DNA of 32,774 nucleotides from Isoetes engelmannii (taxonomy: Eukaryota > Streptophyta > Lycopodiopsida > Isoetales > Isoetaceae): NCBI GenBank assembly GCA_011763485.2, contig JAANSK020269269.1, positions 1 through 32,774 of the forward strand, read 5' to 3'. Every line of letters starts with the position of its first letter. The first letter of the stretch is position 1. The notes beneath the pieces were generated by a model that worked only from the letters and a program-made list of their open reading frames with translations, was not told the origin of the DNA and searched no databases. Shown here piece after piece: positions 19,989 through 31,233 of the stretch. Position numbers and translations under genes: made by a program.

Positions 19989-21224
19989 TCAAGGCAGCAA
20001 GGTATGGGTCGTTTTCATCACTGTCACTATCATCACAAGGGCTGGTAGGTATAGCAGCAAAGCAGCAACTGGAGCAGAATTAATTGGATTGTGTGTGTCA
20101 ACATCAGGCAAGGAATGAACATCAAATGGCACTCCAACATCATGCTCTAAAGCATCGTAAAAGCTATCCTCCAAAAACTTTGCATCCAGACTGACCACAA
20201 GCTTCTTAGTGGCTGGATCATAGAATTTGTAAGCTTTATATCCATCCGCATAACCAATAAGAATACATTTGACTGCCCTATCATCAAGTTTCTTCAACCG
20301 CAAATGAGCATGCACAAAAATAGGACAATCAAAGATTTTCAAATCGAAAATATCAGGTTTTATACCATAGAACACTTCAAAAGGTGTTTTACCTTTCACA
20401 ATTTTGGTGGGAGCTCAATTCAAAAGATAGGCTGCTGTTTCCACCGCTTCACCCCAAAAAGCCACAGGCAAACATTTATAAACATGCATGATGCGGACCA
20501 AATTCATGAGAGCAAGATTCTTGCGTTCAGCTGCACCATTCTGTGGCGAACAATATGGAGCATTAAACTCCCGAACAATGCCAGGATCGCGAAGATAAGC
20601 ATCAAAAGAATGATTCTTATATTCGCCACCATTGTTTGACCTAAATGCCTTAATGAGCTTCCATGTTTGCTTTTCAACCATTAACCCGAACTCCTTAAAC
20701 CGAGTTAGCACATCAGATTTATAATGCAAAAGATATACCCATGTCATCCTAGAATGATCATTAATGAAGGTATAGAAATAGCGTGATCCGCTCAAAGATG
20801 GGACCCTAAGTTTGCACACATCACTACGCACAAGCTCCAAAATATTTTTTCTCTTCTTCACAACCTCCTTGGGGAAAAATGCAGCCACTTGCTTACCACG
20901 AATGCAAGCATCACATTGCAGCTTATGTGCATGCACAACACGCAGCCCAACAACCATCTCTTTGCTATGCATTAGACAAAGAGATTGGCAGCTCGAATGA
21001 CCATAACGAGCATGCCATAACTCATCCGAAGAGAGATTAATAGCAGTAATCAAGCCTTTTTGCTCTACAACAGAGGTGCAGAACTTATACAAACCATTTT
21101 GGAGAATGCCGCGAGCAACAACATCTGAAGCAGGAACAATAGGGCGCATAGGAGTAAGTATAACTTCTCCGTCGCCAAATAAAGCATACAAGCCACTTTT
21201 GTCAGCCTTAGAAACAGACAACAA
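19989..21224 (-). pseudogene. Copia integrase region
   Basis: 21224-20415 is a 269-codon open stretch. It holds the zinc-binding LWHARYGH..CDACIRGKQ and the catalytic core: Asp in VRSDV, Glu in PQNGAAERKN. The middle Asp is Asn (RSNNGGEY, AAC at 20634-20636). It stops at TGA 20417-20415, in frame with the downstream APTKIVKGKTPFEVFYGIKP (to 19989). The expected codon is Arg, so CGA to TGA fits CpG decay. The C-terminal core-binding part follows (KCILIGY). Confidence 0.93.
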
Positions 21225-21379
21225 ATTTTCTTCAAATCCAGGAATGTAATTTACATCCTTGACGTACTTTATACCACTTTCCTGAGTAGAAAATGTGACT
21301 TCACCCTTTCTTTGAATCTGATAGCTAAAATCATCAGAAAACTTGACTCAACCATCATCCATTTGATGTATTTAGAAGA

Positions 21380-21765
21380 ATATTTTCTTTTTCCTGTCAT
21401 ATGCGAAGTGGCACTGGAGTCAAAGTATTACGGATCACTATCAGATCTGTCCGAGGACATTTCAGAGGCTTTGAATAAGCATTGAATATCAGCATTTTCT
21501 GGTTCAAATTTAGCAGCCGTGAAATTAGATCGCTCTTTACGATCATGTGCTGACTGATCTTTACCTACTGCAGCAGCCTCATAGCACTTAGGACAATCAC
21601 TAATCCAATGCCCTTTCTCATGGCAATATCTGCATGGATATTTGATTGAACCTTTTTTGCTTCCCCGATTAGAATTACTGCTCGAAGATTCAGAAATTGT
21701 GGAGGACTTATTGCGAGAGAACCTGTCGGTATGCTTCTTGGAATTATGCTTTGAAAAGAAAGCAT
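21380..21765 (-). pseudogene. Copia zinc knuckle and protease region
   Basis: The - strand carries a CCHC knuckle, CRYCHEKGHWISDC (about 21590-21635). Downstream is the protease site DSSATSHMTG, with the Asp codon at 21419-21421. The family consensus is DSGATSHMT, so the Gly is Ser here. Confidence 0.85.
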
Positions 21766-21775
21766 TCTGATCTGA

Positions 21776-22330
21776 TCATCTTTTCAACTCCAGTTCAATC
21801 TGAAGGAGAAGATTAGGCAAGTCTTTCAGCTTAATTGGACTGTCTCTTGCATTTAATGCAAGAATAAAAGGCTGATAGTCGAAAGAAAGACCACGAAGCA
21901 ATGCGGAGATCACCTCACCATCTGGTACTTGTTGTTTCATATCATCAAGTTTGCTCTTAATCTCTTTGGCTTTGGAAATGTAATGAATCATACTTATCCT
22001 TACAATTGTCCAAGCACAAAGAATGCAACTCATCTCTCAAGAAAAAGACTCTAGAGTCTGTATCTCGAGCGTACACTCTTTTTAGATGATCTAACGCTTC
22101 ATACAACAACTTGCAACCCCTGATATGACATTGAACTTCTGGTGATACAAGAACTTTCAAGAGGCCCAAGCCTTTCTTATTTTTTGACGAAAATTTAGCA
22201 TCCTTTGAGAGCCATCAACAAGTCCATCCAAACTGTGCATGAAAAGATAGCCTTCGAAGACATCAATCCACTGATAATAATTATCTCCCTTCAAGATAGC
22301 ATTTGGATTGTTAAATTTTGTAGAATCCAT
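21776..22330 (-). pseudogene. Copia Gag region
   Basis: Starts at the ATG at 22330-22328 (MDSTKFNNPN, then LKGDNYYQW), the typical copia Gag N terminus. It continues in a second frame (22169-21957) and a third (22033-21776) with GLSFDYQPFILAL. At least two frameshifts. It is close to the usual copia Gag length once frames are joined. Confidence 0.88.
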
Positions 22331-22732
22331 AACTGAAGTCTTACAACTTAACAAAGAGCATTAGGAGAGAATATGAGCTTTAGATGTACAAAAAAGACAA
22401 GACAAGGGAATTACCCAGACATATGGTATGCCACAGAAACTGCATCAACATTGCTGAAAGAACCACAAATCCCTCAGAAAATTGCTCCCAGAGCCAAAAT
22501 TGCAAGTATTCAAGCTTTCGTCACAAAACGGAAGGGAACGACACAAAAGTGACACCGTGTGCACCGGAATTTTGAATTTTGATCAATAAGTACACTTTTT
22601 GTTGCTGATGTACAAACAATTGGCCGATTTTGTAATTTTGGTTGAAGACGTCCAATTTCGGCACAGTGTTGCTAACTTTTGAATTGACCTCCGGTCTTGT
22701 CAAATTTCTCTCACTGATTGATTTTAGCTACC

Positions 22733-22748
22733 CTGGGCTCTGATACCA
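22733..22748 (-). other. Copia primer-binding site
   Basis: On the - strand TGGTATCAGAGCCCAG abuts the 5' LTR. It is complementary to the 3' end of initiator tRNA-Met, the common plant type. It differs in kind from the PBS at 1134-1147. Confidence 0.92.
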
Positions 22749-23004
22749 TGAAAAGGGTTAGATCTAGGCTAGAATCAATAGGGAAGGACAGAGAAATGGA
22801 GCTGGAGTGAAGAACAAGTAGATAAACGTAGATTGATTGAAGGGTTTGGTTTTGTGCTACAATGGATAAGTCACGTAGGTGACAAGTTTAGTAAGCACAT
22901 AGATACTAAACTAATTTTATCCTCATACCACCATGGTCCTATGAAATACATAGGCTGCCATGTCAGCACATATGGGTGCTTAACCATTAAAACATATTTT
23001 GTCA
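22749..23004 (-). repeat. Copia 5' LTR
   Basis: 256 bp, colinear with 18000-18257. On the + strand it starts TGAAAAGGG, having lost a C from the terminal TGACAAA, and ends TTTTGTCA, followed by GTGCA at 23005-23009. Confidence 0.93.
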
Positions 23005-23009
23005 GTGCA

Positions 23010-23960
23010 TATATATGATTGTGTTTTGTAATGGTTTGTGGGTCTTTCCGATTGTTTTTTTTTCATTTGTAAGAAGCCTACAAAGTTTTTGATGATGATA
23101 ATCATAGCTATGGTCCACAAGTCCCCTAAAAATGTTGGTTCCTTTGTAATTTCTCCATCGACAATCTTACTAAATGGAAACACCATGCTTGTGGTGATTT
23201 ATCCAACCCTGCACCTACAAGCTCCCTCAAAAATCTAGACCAACAATAAATATATATACCCTTAGGTACTTTCTTCCGCATGTTAGCCTTGTTTACCCGT
23301 CCATCTCTTCTATCTTATAACATACACACACGAGAAACTCCTTGTAAGGCAAAGCCCCATGAGGCATCACTTTGTTATTGTTATGTTTGGTACTTAGGTT
23401 GCAAAGGATATATACCATGGACATTACAAAGAAAGCAAGGACTTCAGTTATGTAAGATATCATATGATTGAAGCATACTACTTTATCTGGTCAATCAAAG
23501 GATTAGTCTGATTCGGGTATGACCAAATTTTCTCACTTGGTAGACTTTATCAGAAGATTGGCACTTCACTCATAGATGATATTTTGCATTATAGGGAATA
23601 AAATTCTATGGGTTTTAGATCAGATAGTCAACACAATCACTTGTATAGCTAGCATATGGATGCATAATACATTAAGTGGTATAATAGAAAAAACATTGTT
23701 AATGTGGTAAGTGTGCTGAAGTAGTAAGTGTAATTGATAATACATATTATTTAATGGTATCTAATAAACTAGTTAAAGGACTCATTCAAGTGTACATTGT
23801 TAACAAATGCAAGTCTTTTTTTGGTTCCTTATGAATAACATAAAATGGCACTATGTATCCTCAGCAATACAATCACTATCATATCAATATGCCTACTACT
23901 CTAGCATCAGAAACCACGTTTTGTTGTAAAATAGATAAATAATAGAGAAACACTGTTATA
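23010..23960. other. AT-rich intergenic region
   Basis: No recognised gene. A - strand frame that begins at 23186 and runs into the copia LTR encodes a hydrophobic stretch (WTIAMIIIIKNFVGF) after KIVDGEITK. The layout recalls small single-pass ER proteins, but similarity is too weak to name it and it may be chance. The remainder (about 23190-23960) shows nothing. Confidence 0.35.
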
Positions 23961-24972
23961 TCAACGTGGTAAGAATACTGAAGTGGAGATGGAGGTGTTT
24001 ATAGACACTTGAGAAGATGCAGAGATTTGTGATTGGGATTCCAACAATGTCATAGAATTGTCATTAGGTGCACCTTGAATTTCGGTAGAAATTTGGAGTG
24101 CGCTCATAAATTGGGGAACCTCGATAATGCCTGCTACCATTTGGACTACAACAGACATTTGAGGCCGCAAAGAAGGGTTGTGATTGATGCAAAGAGCTGA
24201 TGTTCTGATACGTCTGGCTTCTTCTGAATTGAATGTTTTTCCAAGTTTACTATCGATAAGACTATTAATAGCATGATCATCCCCCCCACTATGGTTCCAA
24301 AACTCTTCTCTGCTTGGTTGAATAGGTCTAGCTCCAACAAGGATCTCTAGCAATACCCTCCAAAACTATAAATATCACTCTCCATGCCTATGGCTTCACC
24401 CCACATCAATTCGGGGGCAACGTAACCAGGTGCGCCACATATTGTAGTAAAACAAAAATGATCCTCATCTCTATCTAGAAGTCTTAAAAGTCCAAAATCT
24501 GAAACGTTTGCATAAAATTTGTCATCCAAAGGAATATTTGGAGGTTTAACATTCAAGTGGAGAATCCTCTCTAGGCATTCTTCATGCAAGTATGCCATTC
24601 CTCTTGCTGACCTTATAGCTATTTCCATTCTGTCCTCCCAACTAAGTAAGGAGGAGTTTTCACCAAGCCAGTGATCAAGGGATCCATTTATCATATACTC
24701 ATATACCAAAGCTCTGGTCTTTTGATTACTATAAAATCCTAGCAGTTGAACCAAATTGAAGTGGCAAACTCTGCTAAGTACTGATAGTTCAGCATAAAAG
24801 TCCTTTGCTTCTCACCTTGATACATTCAGACATTTCACTGCAACATAATTGCCATTTGTTTGGAAGCTGCTACTTATAAACTATTCCAAATGCCCCATTT
24901 CCAAGCTTCTCACTAAAATCACTTGTTATCTCCTCTAGTTCTTCTAAAGAAAATCTTCTTAGGCCAAATTTC
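23961..24972 (-). pseudogene. Receptor-like kinase pseudogene (kinase domain)
   Basis: The kinase domain reads in order: FSLEELEEITSDFSEKLGNG (Gly-rich loop, about 24960-24890), VAVK with the conserved Lys (about 24835), LVYEYMINGSLDHWL (about 24690), the catalytic loop, SDFGLLRLL (about 24490), PGYVAPELM and a C-terminal lobe to 23961. Style is that of SD2-5-like plant RLKs. Defects: frameshift plus TAG after VYK (about 24880), an in-frame TGA near 24820, a frameshift near 24350, and the HRD loop altered to HLN (Asn codon 24551-24553). No signal peptide, ectodomain or membrane segment is found upstream, so only the intracellular part is present. Confidence 0.9.
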
Positions 24973-25109
24973 CATTAGACGGAAACAACAAAACTAAGTT
25001 ACTCGGATCTAATATAAACTTTACACATCAACGGGTGCTGTCATTCCATTCATCTGGTAGAAGCACAGCTGGCACAAAAATTATCATTGCCGTTGCATTT
25101 TTGTGCTAT

Positions 25110-25125
25110 CGGGCAATATTGCCCG
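25110..25125. repeat. Perfect 16-bp palindrome
   Basis: CGGGCAATATTGCCCG equals its own reverse complement. It lies about 100 bp upstream of the Myb/SANT-like remnant. No function is assigned. Confidence 0.85.
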
Positions 25126-26284
25126 GAAGAATGGAAAATACATTGCAACGTTGTCCATCTCAGCACTATTTTCTGGTGGGCTACGTTCTTCAGTTGGCGC
25201 TGCTGAAGTTTGCTGCTGAAATTTGCTGTTGAGATGCGATGGAAGAAGGTCAAGAGCCCTAAATTGTGCCATCGTCACCATCTCCTACACCACAAGGTGC
25301 TTCTTTCTTTCCCGGGAATTAATTTCTTTCCAAATTCATTTGGTTCCATCAATCCAAATTTTACTTCGTTGTTGATGAATCCTACCGTTCAATCACCGTC
25401 TTTTGCTGCAAGCCAATCTTCATCATCAACCATAATTCATGGATTCACAAATAACCTAGGCATTCATGGATTCCCTGCTAACACCTGGATGATGCCTTCA
25501 CTTTTCGGAGTTACCTCTGCACCACCAAGTACACCACCAAGTATTGCAAGTATTGCTCATTTGTCAACTGAAACTGTCTGTCTCTGCCATTACTTTAAAA
25601 AAAAAAGGAAAAAAACGTGGCAGGCCACGAAAAGGTGATACACCAAAGAAGGAAATGAAGAAACCATTTGTGATTATAGATGTCGAAGCAAAGGGAGATG
25701 TACAGATGGCAAATTTTGCCGAGAAATCTACAAAAATGAGATGGGAGGACAAATGGACTGTATCTCTCATTCATTTGCATGGAGAAATGCAAGAAGACTT
25801 TTCGAAACCTCCTAAACAGGGTACTAATCTATGGAGGTCTGTGTTGGTGAAACTAGTTTCTCAACATCCCGACTTCACCAAGGATCATGAAGCCTATTCA
25901 AGGTTAGCAACTTCCTTTGTACTTCTACTTCTTCTTTTTTATGGTTCTATTGTATTCAAGGTACTCCAAGGTTCTTTTGATCCCGAGTCGCCTTTCTGCA
26001 CTTTAATAGCTTTTACAAAATCTGTTGCATAAATCATATCCATTTATGCCTCTTGTCCATGGTTAAAGCAATTGTGTTTTGTAAATCAAATTGATATCCA
26101 TTAGTGAGCAACTGACTTTTGTGTTGCCGCTGCCATCATAGGGCAAGACACACTTAGCAATGGTAGATTGGTGTGGAATCACTGGCAAGTTGTGATGGAT
26201 GTTTGTGAACATCCCATACATGGATTGTGCAACATATCCGTTCTTCTTCGCTAGGCTAAATCCTCGTTGGCATAGCAAGAATGT

Positions 26285-26690
26285 TTGGAAAGGTCCAACG
26301 GATTTTGGCAATGCCTTCAATAAAAATGGAGTGGGTGCATTTTATAGGCTACAAAGTCCATGCATGGATGTTGTATTGACCCTTTCCATGGAATCTCTTT
26401 ACATAAGATCCCAAAGGAGTATACGTCCACTTTTCGGGTTTATTTGTAGCCATCTTCAGAAAACGTTTCTGGTGCCATATGGGATAATGATCCACAATCT
26501 TGACTTTGAGAAAATCCACGATCTGCAGTATGAAATCGAGCTTTTGATACTCCAAAAACATCAACCTTAATACTAACATAGCTCTCCTGCAACTTGACAA
26601 GTATGTTTGATGACTTAAGGTCTCGATGAACAATGTCATTTTTGTGTAGAAACTTCATTGTTTCTGCAATTTGTAACATGATAATTAGCC
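26285..26690 (-). pseudogene. Ser/Thr kinase fragment
   Basis: On the - strand: MLQIAETMKFLHKNDIVHRD, LKSSNILVK (catalytic loop intact), then KVDVFGVSK where KVADFGVSK is expected, CGSLSHMAPETFSEDGYK, a TAA, and in the same frame RKVDVYSFGILCKEIPW to a stop near 26305. Subdomains VI to IX are therefore present without an N lobe. The style matches kinases with an N-terminal DUF1221-type domain that I associate with non-seed plants. It lies inside the gap of the Myb/SANT-like gene, on the opposite strand, and is unrelated to the kinase at 24 kb. Confidence 0.85.
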
Positions 26691-27957
26691 CGTGGATGAT
26701 AATGGATCTGCACGATAACTAGCCCATGGATTCCTTTCTAAATCATTGCTACTACCCTGCTCCAGTTCTATAGTTTCTCCATTCATTCTCCTGTCATAGC
26801 ATGCCATAGCATGGCATCTTCCCTGGCGTTTGTAATAGCTCACTGTATTGAGATAGCAGAATATATAGTCATCACTCAAGACCAACTCTCATTCGTTATA
26901 ATCTTTTCCCTAAGGAAGCACTTAATAGAAAGATGCATGCTTGGTTCATAAATCTTCATATCGATTCCATTTGTAAACTAAGGAGGTGCTTACTATTTGT
27001 TCTATTGCAGTCTATTCTCTAATTCATCGTTATAGTAGCTATGGCTTTTCTTGATGGAATGAATAGATGAGAGAAAGAAAATGTACATTGTGTTTTTTGT
27101 TGTTCTTTCATATGTAAGTCGTACAAGTGATCTCAAAGTAGGATCGAAGGGTATAATCTTTTTGGCTTAAAAAAATGTGAGTAAGTGTTGGGGTCTAATA
27201 TTTTACTCGAAACCTACACTAGCCAAAAAACCAAGTGCTATTGCAAGATCATGTGAAAGCTTTCCCTTCACACGAAAAACAACTAATTCATGGAAAATTC
27301 TACTACAATTACTCAGATTGCAAGTAATCTTTTTTTCGATTCGGATCTTCAATCATCCTGATACAAAGGTATTTCTATTGTGCAACATGTTTTTTCTACC
27401 GTATGTGTGCTTATAATGGCAAAACTCAAAGAGATCCAAGGAGTATTCTACCAAGAAAAACGTTTCTAATAGCTGGGCATTGCTAGCTCTAGGTTATGGG
27501 CCTATCTATCAAAACCATCATCCTGAAGCTATACAGTGTGGATGTGCATGTCCTCTAGCTTTGTGTTCTTAACCAATTTTTAAGGTGACCTTTAAAGAAG
27601 GAAATAATGGGTCAAAATCAACTTCCAATCAACCGAAGTCCTTTTGATTCTATCCTTGCTGGCTCAGTGATGATTTTTCTGGTCTATCCATTGTGGTAAG
27701 TTCAAAAATCATTTGAAAATGTGTGAAATAGCCATTGAAATTTGATCAATCAACTTAGGAGCTTGAGCATCTAAGAAGAACGATTTATTAAAGTTTACAG
27801 AAGAGTGATGGCGTAAGTACCTGAATCTGTTGTAAGTACTTGAATTGCAAGTACCTGGATCTATTGTAGCAATCTTCAATTGCTCCTCGTTATTGGCAAT
27901 GCTACTTTTACATGCAATAGACACGATCAATGATCTGCATCATGTCTTTATTTGCAG
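26691..27957. other. No clear gene between fragments
   Basis: A direct repeat, TGATAA.TAGCCC.TGGAT versus CGATAACTAGCCCATGGAT, lies at about 26680-26730. An open frame at 27177-27416 includes KCWGLIFYS, which could be a trace of the missing SANT exon, but the rest does not support that. The sequence just before 27958 is a good intron 3' end (TTTATTTGCAG). Confidence 0.35.
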
Positions 27958-28335
27958 GAATACACAGCTCAAAAGGCATGGAATTTAGTGTCTGATAATG
28001 ACTACCGTGGAGGCCCTTGGTATGATATGATTGACGAGTATATGGACAGTCGTAGAAATGTTACTAAGGCTGTGCATGGAGGCTCAATTTCTTCTGACGA
28101 AGAAGATGTGACTGCTAGTGAAGTGAAAGAAGTGAAGGAGGTAAAGGAGGAGAAAGTTGAGGCTGAAGGGTCAAGAACAAGGCTGAAATCAACTGCGAAG
28201 AAAAACTTGTTGTTGAATGAAATGAAGGAAGGACGAAGAGTTTTAATTGAAGCATTTGGAAAATGGGAGGCCAAGAAAATCGAAATTGTGAAATCAATGA
28301 AGGATTTCTTTGCTGAGTTTGTCAAAAAGTTGTGA

Positions 28336-29069
28336 ACATCTACTTCAAATTTGAAGAAGCTATTGTTGTAATCAATTTTTTTTAGCTAGTGCTTTTTAAA
28401 TGCTGAGATACTGTTTCTTACATGCATTTAGCATTTTGTTGCCGTTGCAATGATACTTTAGACAGCTTCAACATAAGGCTTGTGATATCAGCATTCTAGT
28501 ACACCATAATGATCAGAATTTTTCTTACAAGTTGACACTATTGTTTCAACTATTTCAGGAATGATATGTAAATTTTATGACAAATAGTATACAAATTTTA
28601 TGACAGTGATGTTTTTTCTATTTTGTCAATATTTATGACCAAAAGAAGTAATACTCAAATAACAACATAATTTTTTGTTTTCAATTATTTTCTGAATTAT
28701 TTGTTCAAATGAATTTTTTCCTGAATAATTTGCACTGAAATATGCCACCAGATTTGTCTCCAGATTCTTGTACTATGCACAATTTCTAGGGTTTGCAATG
28801 CGAACATGACATTCCTGTATATAGCAGTATAACATTCACGTCATCAAAGTACAACATGCCATATTTAAAGTCTTACAATCATTATGGTGCTTCATAAGCA
28901 TGTTGTTCTAAGAATAAAAAGCAGTAGAAATTATGAAGTTTACTTGTATCAGAATGATAGTTTGTTCTGAACGAGACCTTCAATCATGCCTCATACCTCT
29001 TTTTCTTTGTTAAATAAGTGCTCAGTGTCACTTCCAACATTTATGATCTCCACCGAGCACCTATCACCA
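28336..29069. other. 3' flank, no gene recognised
   Basis: AT-rich, with many T runs and an AATAAA near 28912-28917. The start could be the 3' UTR of the Myb/SANT-like gene. No coding motif was seen. Confidence 0.35.
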
Positions 29070-29237
29070 CTATTTGCTGCCACAGATGTAGCCAGGCTGG
29101 AAGGTCTTGACATATTTTGGTGGCAATATGACTAGTAATTCACCACCATCCGTTGGGGCCACTTTCCTTTTGTATGTTCCCCTAGAGGAACTAGTACCAG
29201 TATAGATTCCAATTGGAAATCCTTTGGCTTTATCGTT
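29070..29237 (-). pseudogene. Unidentified coding fragment
   Basis: The - strand from 29237 to the TAG at 29072-29070 is open for 55 codons without a Met. Its composition looks like a real protein: KAKGFPIGIYTGTSSSRG, then KRKVAPTDGGELLVILPPKY and FQPGYICG. A stop (TAG) lies just upstream, preceded by RNLVALNWLKH in the same frame. I cannot assign a family. It looks like one exon or a truncated gene piece. Confidence 0.35.
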
Positions 29238-29239
29238 TT

Positions 29240-31233
29240 TCTAATGTTTCAGCCAGTTAAGTGCAACCAAATTTCTTCCTTAAATCAGCATGCTTGTTAT
29301 CAGCCAGCCTTAATGTTTTGCTTACAAGTGTTTCACGAACTTTGAGGTAGCTTATGAAGGAAACTAAAAGCCACCTTGTACGCACAATATCAGGCAGCCA
29401 AGGTGATACGTTAACAGAAGTTCCAGAAAACATCAGAGGAAGGGTAGGAATATCTCCAGATTGTTAATTCAAGCTTCTTTGGCAACTGGTACAGTATACA
29501 GGTAAAGCAGTGATAACTAGATGCCTAATGCTGCCTTTTCAAATTGCCCATAAGTCTTTCAATAGGTATGAGCGCCACCTCATGAATTAAGGCCTAGAGA
29601 ATTTGTTAACATTTCTTGTTGCTCATATTGCTGAAAATATGAACATGCTCGAATTTTTTGTTGCTCATATTGTTGATAATATGAACATTCAGGACGAATT
29701 TTTAGTTATTTATTAATGTTTACACTGTTTGCAGTAAGATCTGTATGGTGTACAGAAACATCCAGGATACAATGCTGAAAATACATTGATTGAGCTTGAG
29801 ATAAAAATCATTTGAAGGTTATAATTCTAATGTTTCTTGTATATTGAGATTGCATATAGAAGGAGCTTATCTTATTTTTTATATGGTTTTCTCTGTTTAT
29901 GAACAATGGTTCCAAATATCCAAAAATTCTGGAACAAGTTGATTTTAGGAACACAAGAATTGATGATTTTGAAATAGTTTACATTGGCTTTTTCTATATG
30001 TTTCATTAATCAGGTTGTTTATATGATCCATGCATGATCTGGTTGACCTTATTCTGGTCTTAGACAATCATTACTTTGCTTTCCCATGTCTATGTTTTTA
30101 ATAGACTCTGAGTAATTTATAGAACTGCCATATTGAGACTGGTTTTTGGGGCAGCCTTGCACTTGCCTGCATGCACATATACCAGCACCATACCCACATT
30201 ACCAACATTCTAAGTTGACCCACCCAATGTCAGATTAACGAAAATCATTTAAGCAATGCATTCGGAGCCTACTTACTTAGTATATATTATGAAATCACTT
30301 TGCTTCAACTCCTCCCATGCAGCCTACTTGTCCTTATGCTTTTGCTACTGTGCATGCCTGGCACATAGGCACTAAAACATTGGAGTATAGTCCATTTTTT
30401 ATGACTAAAATATGTCACTTGCTTGTCTACCATCATAGTCTACCCGTTGCAGTAGTTTAGTTGTTGCAGACCCTAGATACAGAGGGGCATCACTACCTTA
30501 CACATAGACCTCCATAATGCTTCCAATCAGATTCTCTACAAACTTCAATTTATGAGTTTCAAACATGATTTGGACTAACTTTCAAACGTCTATCTGCATA
30601 GTAGGTTATACAGTAGAGCATCAAATTGGACAATAATCCATCATGGATTGCAAACAAGGTATTTAATGGGATTGCAAATAAGATTGAATACTTTGAAATA
30701 CACTTCTTGATGTACGCTAAATCATGAGATATTACAAACCTTACTCTTGTTGTTCCTAGTTCAATAATTATGTTTACGGAAGATGCAACTCTTTGCACAA
30801 TCAATTGTCAACCAAAGGTGTATGCAGGGAGTGAGTTCAAGTTCCTATATTTTATTTTAGAATTTGGTGGTCATGAAAAAAGTTTGGGAACTTTAATACC
30901 AATTTTATGAATGCCTTTCTGATAATCAAAATTAAAACTTGACACAACCTTGAGGATCTTGTATGTGTTTTTTGTATGTGTTGTATCTTAGTCTTGTATT
31001 TTCTCATATTGTATTGGTGCAAGTGCTGACACTATGATATGTCTGTCCAAACTCTATTCTATTCCAGTCCAGGCTTTCTATAGTTTTTGCTCAGGATTGA
31101 AGGGTCTTCATTTGCTGGGTATGCTGATGGAAGTCATTGCAAGAGTTGTGAGGTGATTTTGATGTCCATATTATTAACTCCACAATTGAAAAAATGATTT
31201 TGCAGTCAATTTATAATTTGATGATGATGCAAC
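29240..31233. other. AT-rich intergenic region
   Basis: No gene recognised. Apart from the short tandem repeat at 29616-29688, I saw only simple AT-rich sequence. The - strand frames at 30559-30804 and 31174-31359 have no motif. Confidence 0.4.
29616..29688. repeat. 42-bp period tandem duplication
   Basis: TTGTTGCTCATATTG followed by a TGAACAT end occurs at 29616-29646 and 29658-29688, with two or three mismatches. Each unit includes inverted CATATT/AATATG arms, so each can form a small hairpin. Confidence 0.8.

Larger units (their letters stand above)
18000..23004 (-). mobile_element. Ty1/copia retrotransposon, full length, inactive
   Basis: A 5005-bp element in - orientation. LTRs lie at 18000-18257 and 22749-23004, with GTGCA target duplications at 17995-17999 and 23005-23009. 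Domain order is Gag, zinc knuckle, protease, integrase, reverse transcriptase, RNase H. Integrase before RT defines Ty1/copia. The PBS and polypurine tract are where expected. By eye the LTRs differ at roughly 12-14 positions plus three small indels (about 5%), so the insertion is older than the element at 897-4201. Several frameshifts, a nonsense codon and two catalytic Asp-to-Asn changes make it non-autonomous today. Confidence 0.96.
25225..28335 (+). pseudogene. Myb/SANT-like (trihelix-type) gene, disrupted
   Basis: The 5' part (about 25225-25902) has a Ser/Pro-rich leader, a basic AT-hook-like KKRGRPRKG (about 25600-25630), then a SANT-like fold, RWEDKWTVSLIHLHGEM...LWRSVLVKLVSQHPDF (25738-25880), up to a donor at 25903. 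The 3' part (27958-28335, stop 28333-28335) reads WYDMIDEYMDSRRNV, an acidic Glu/Lys stretch and a helical tail, as in plant proteins of this class. Splice phases do not match (2 out, 0 in), so the middle exon that should hold the KKW..YK segment is lost. The leader and AT-hook are in different frames. A GTCT tandem doubling at 25576-25583 would explain the shift. It is probably a dead transcription-factor-like gene. An unseen exon within 25903-27957 is the alternative. Confidence 0.7.

Noticed and set aside
20304-20639. 111-codon + strand open frame
   Set aside because: It is antisense to the copia integrase, whose motifs are clear on the - strand.
22980-23186. Possible small ER membrane protein (SelK-like layout)
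   Set aside because: Only a hydrophobic segment and a loose pattern match, and the frame enters the copia LTR. Too weak to annotate.
28002-28325. 107-codon - strand frame rich in Ser/Thr
   Set aside because: It is a mirror of the acidic Glu/Lys-rich 3' exon of the SANT-like gene on the + strand.
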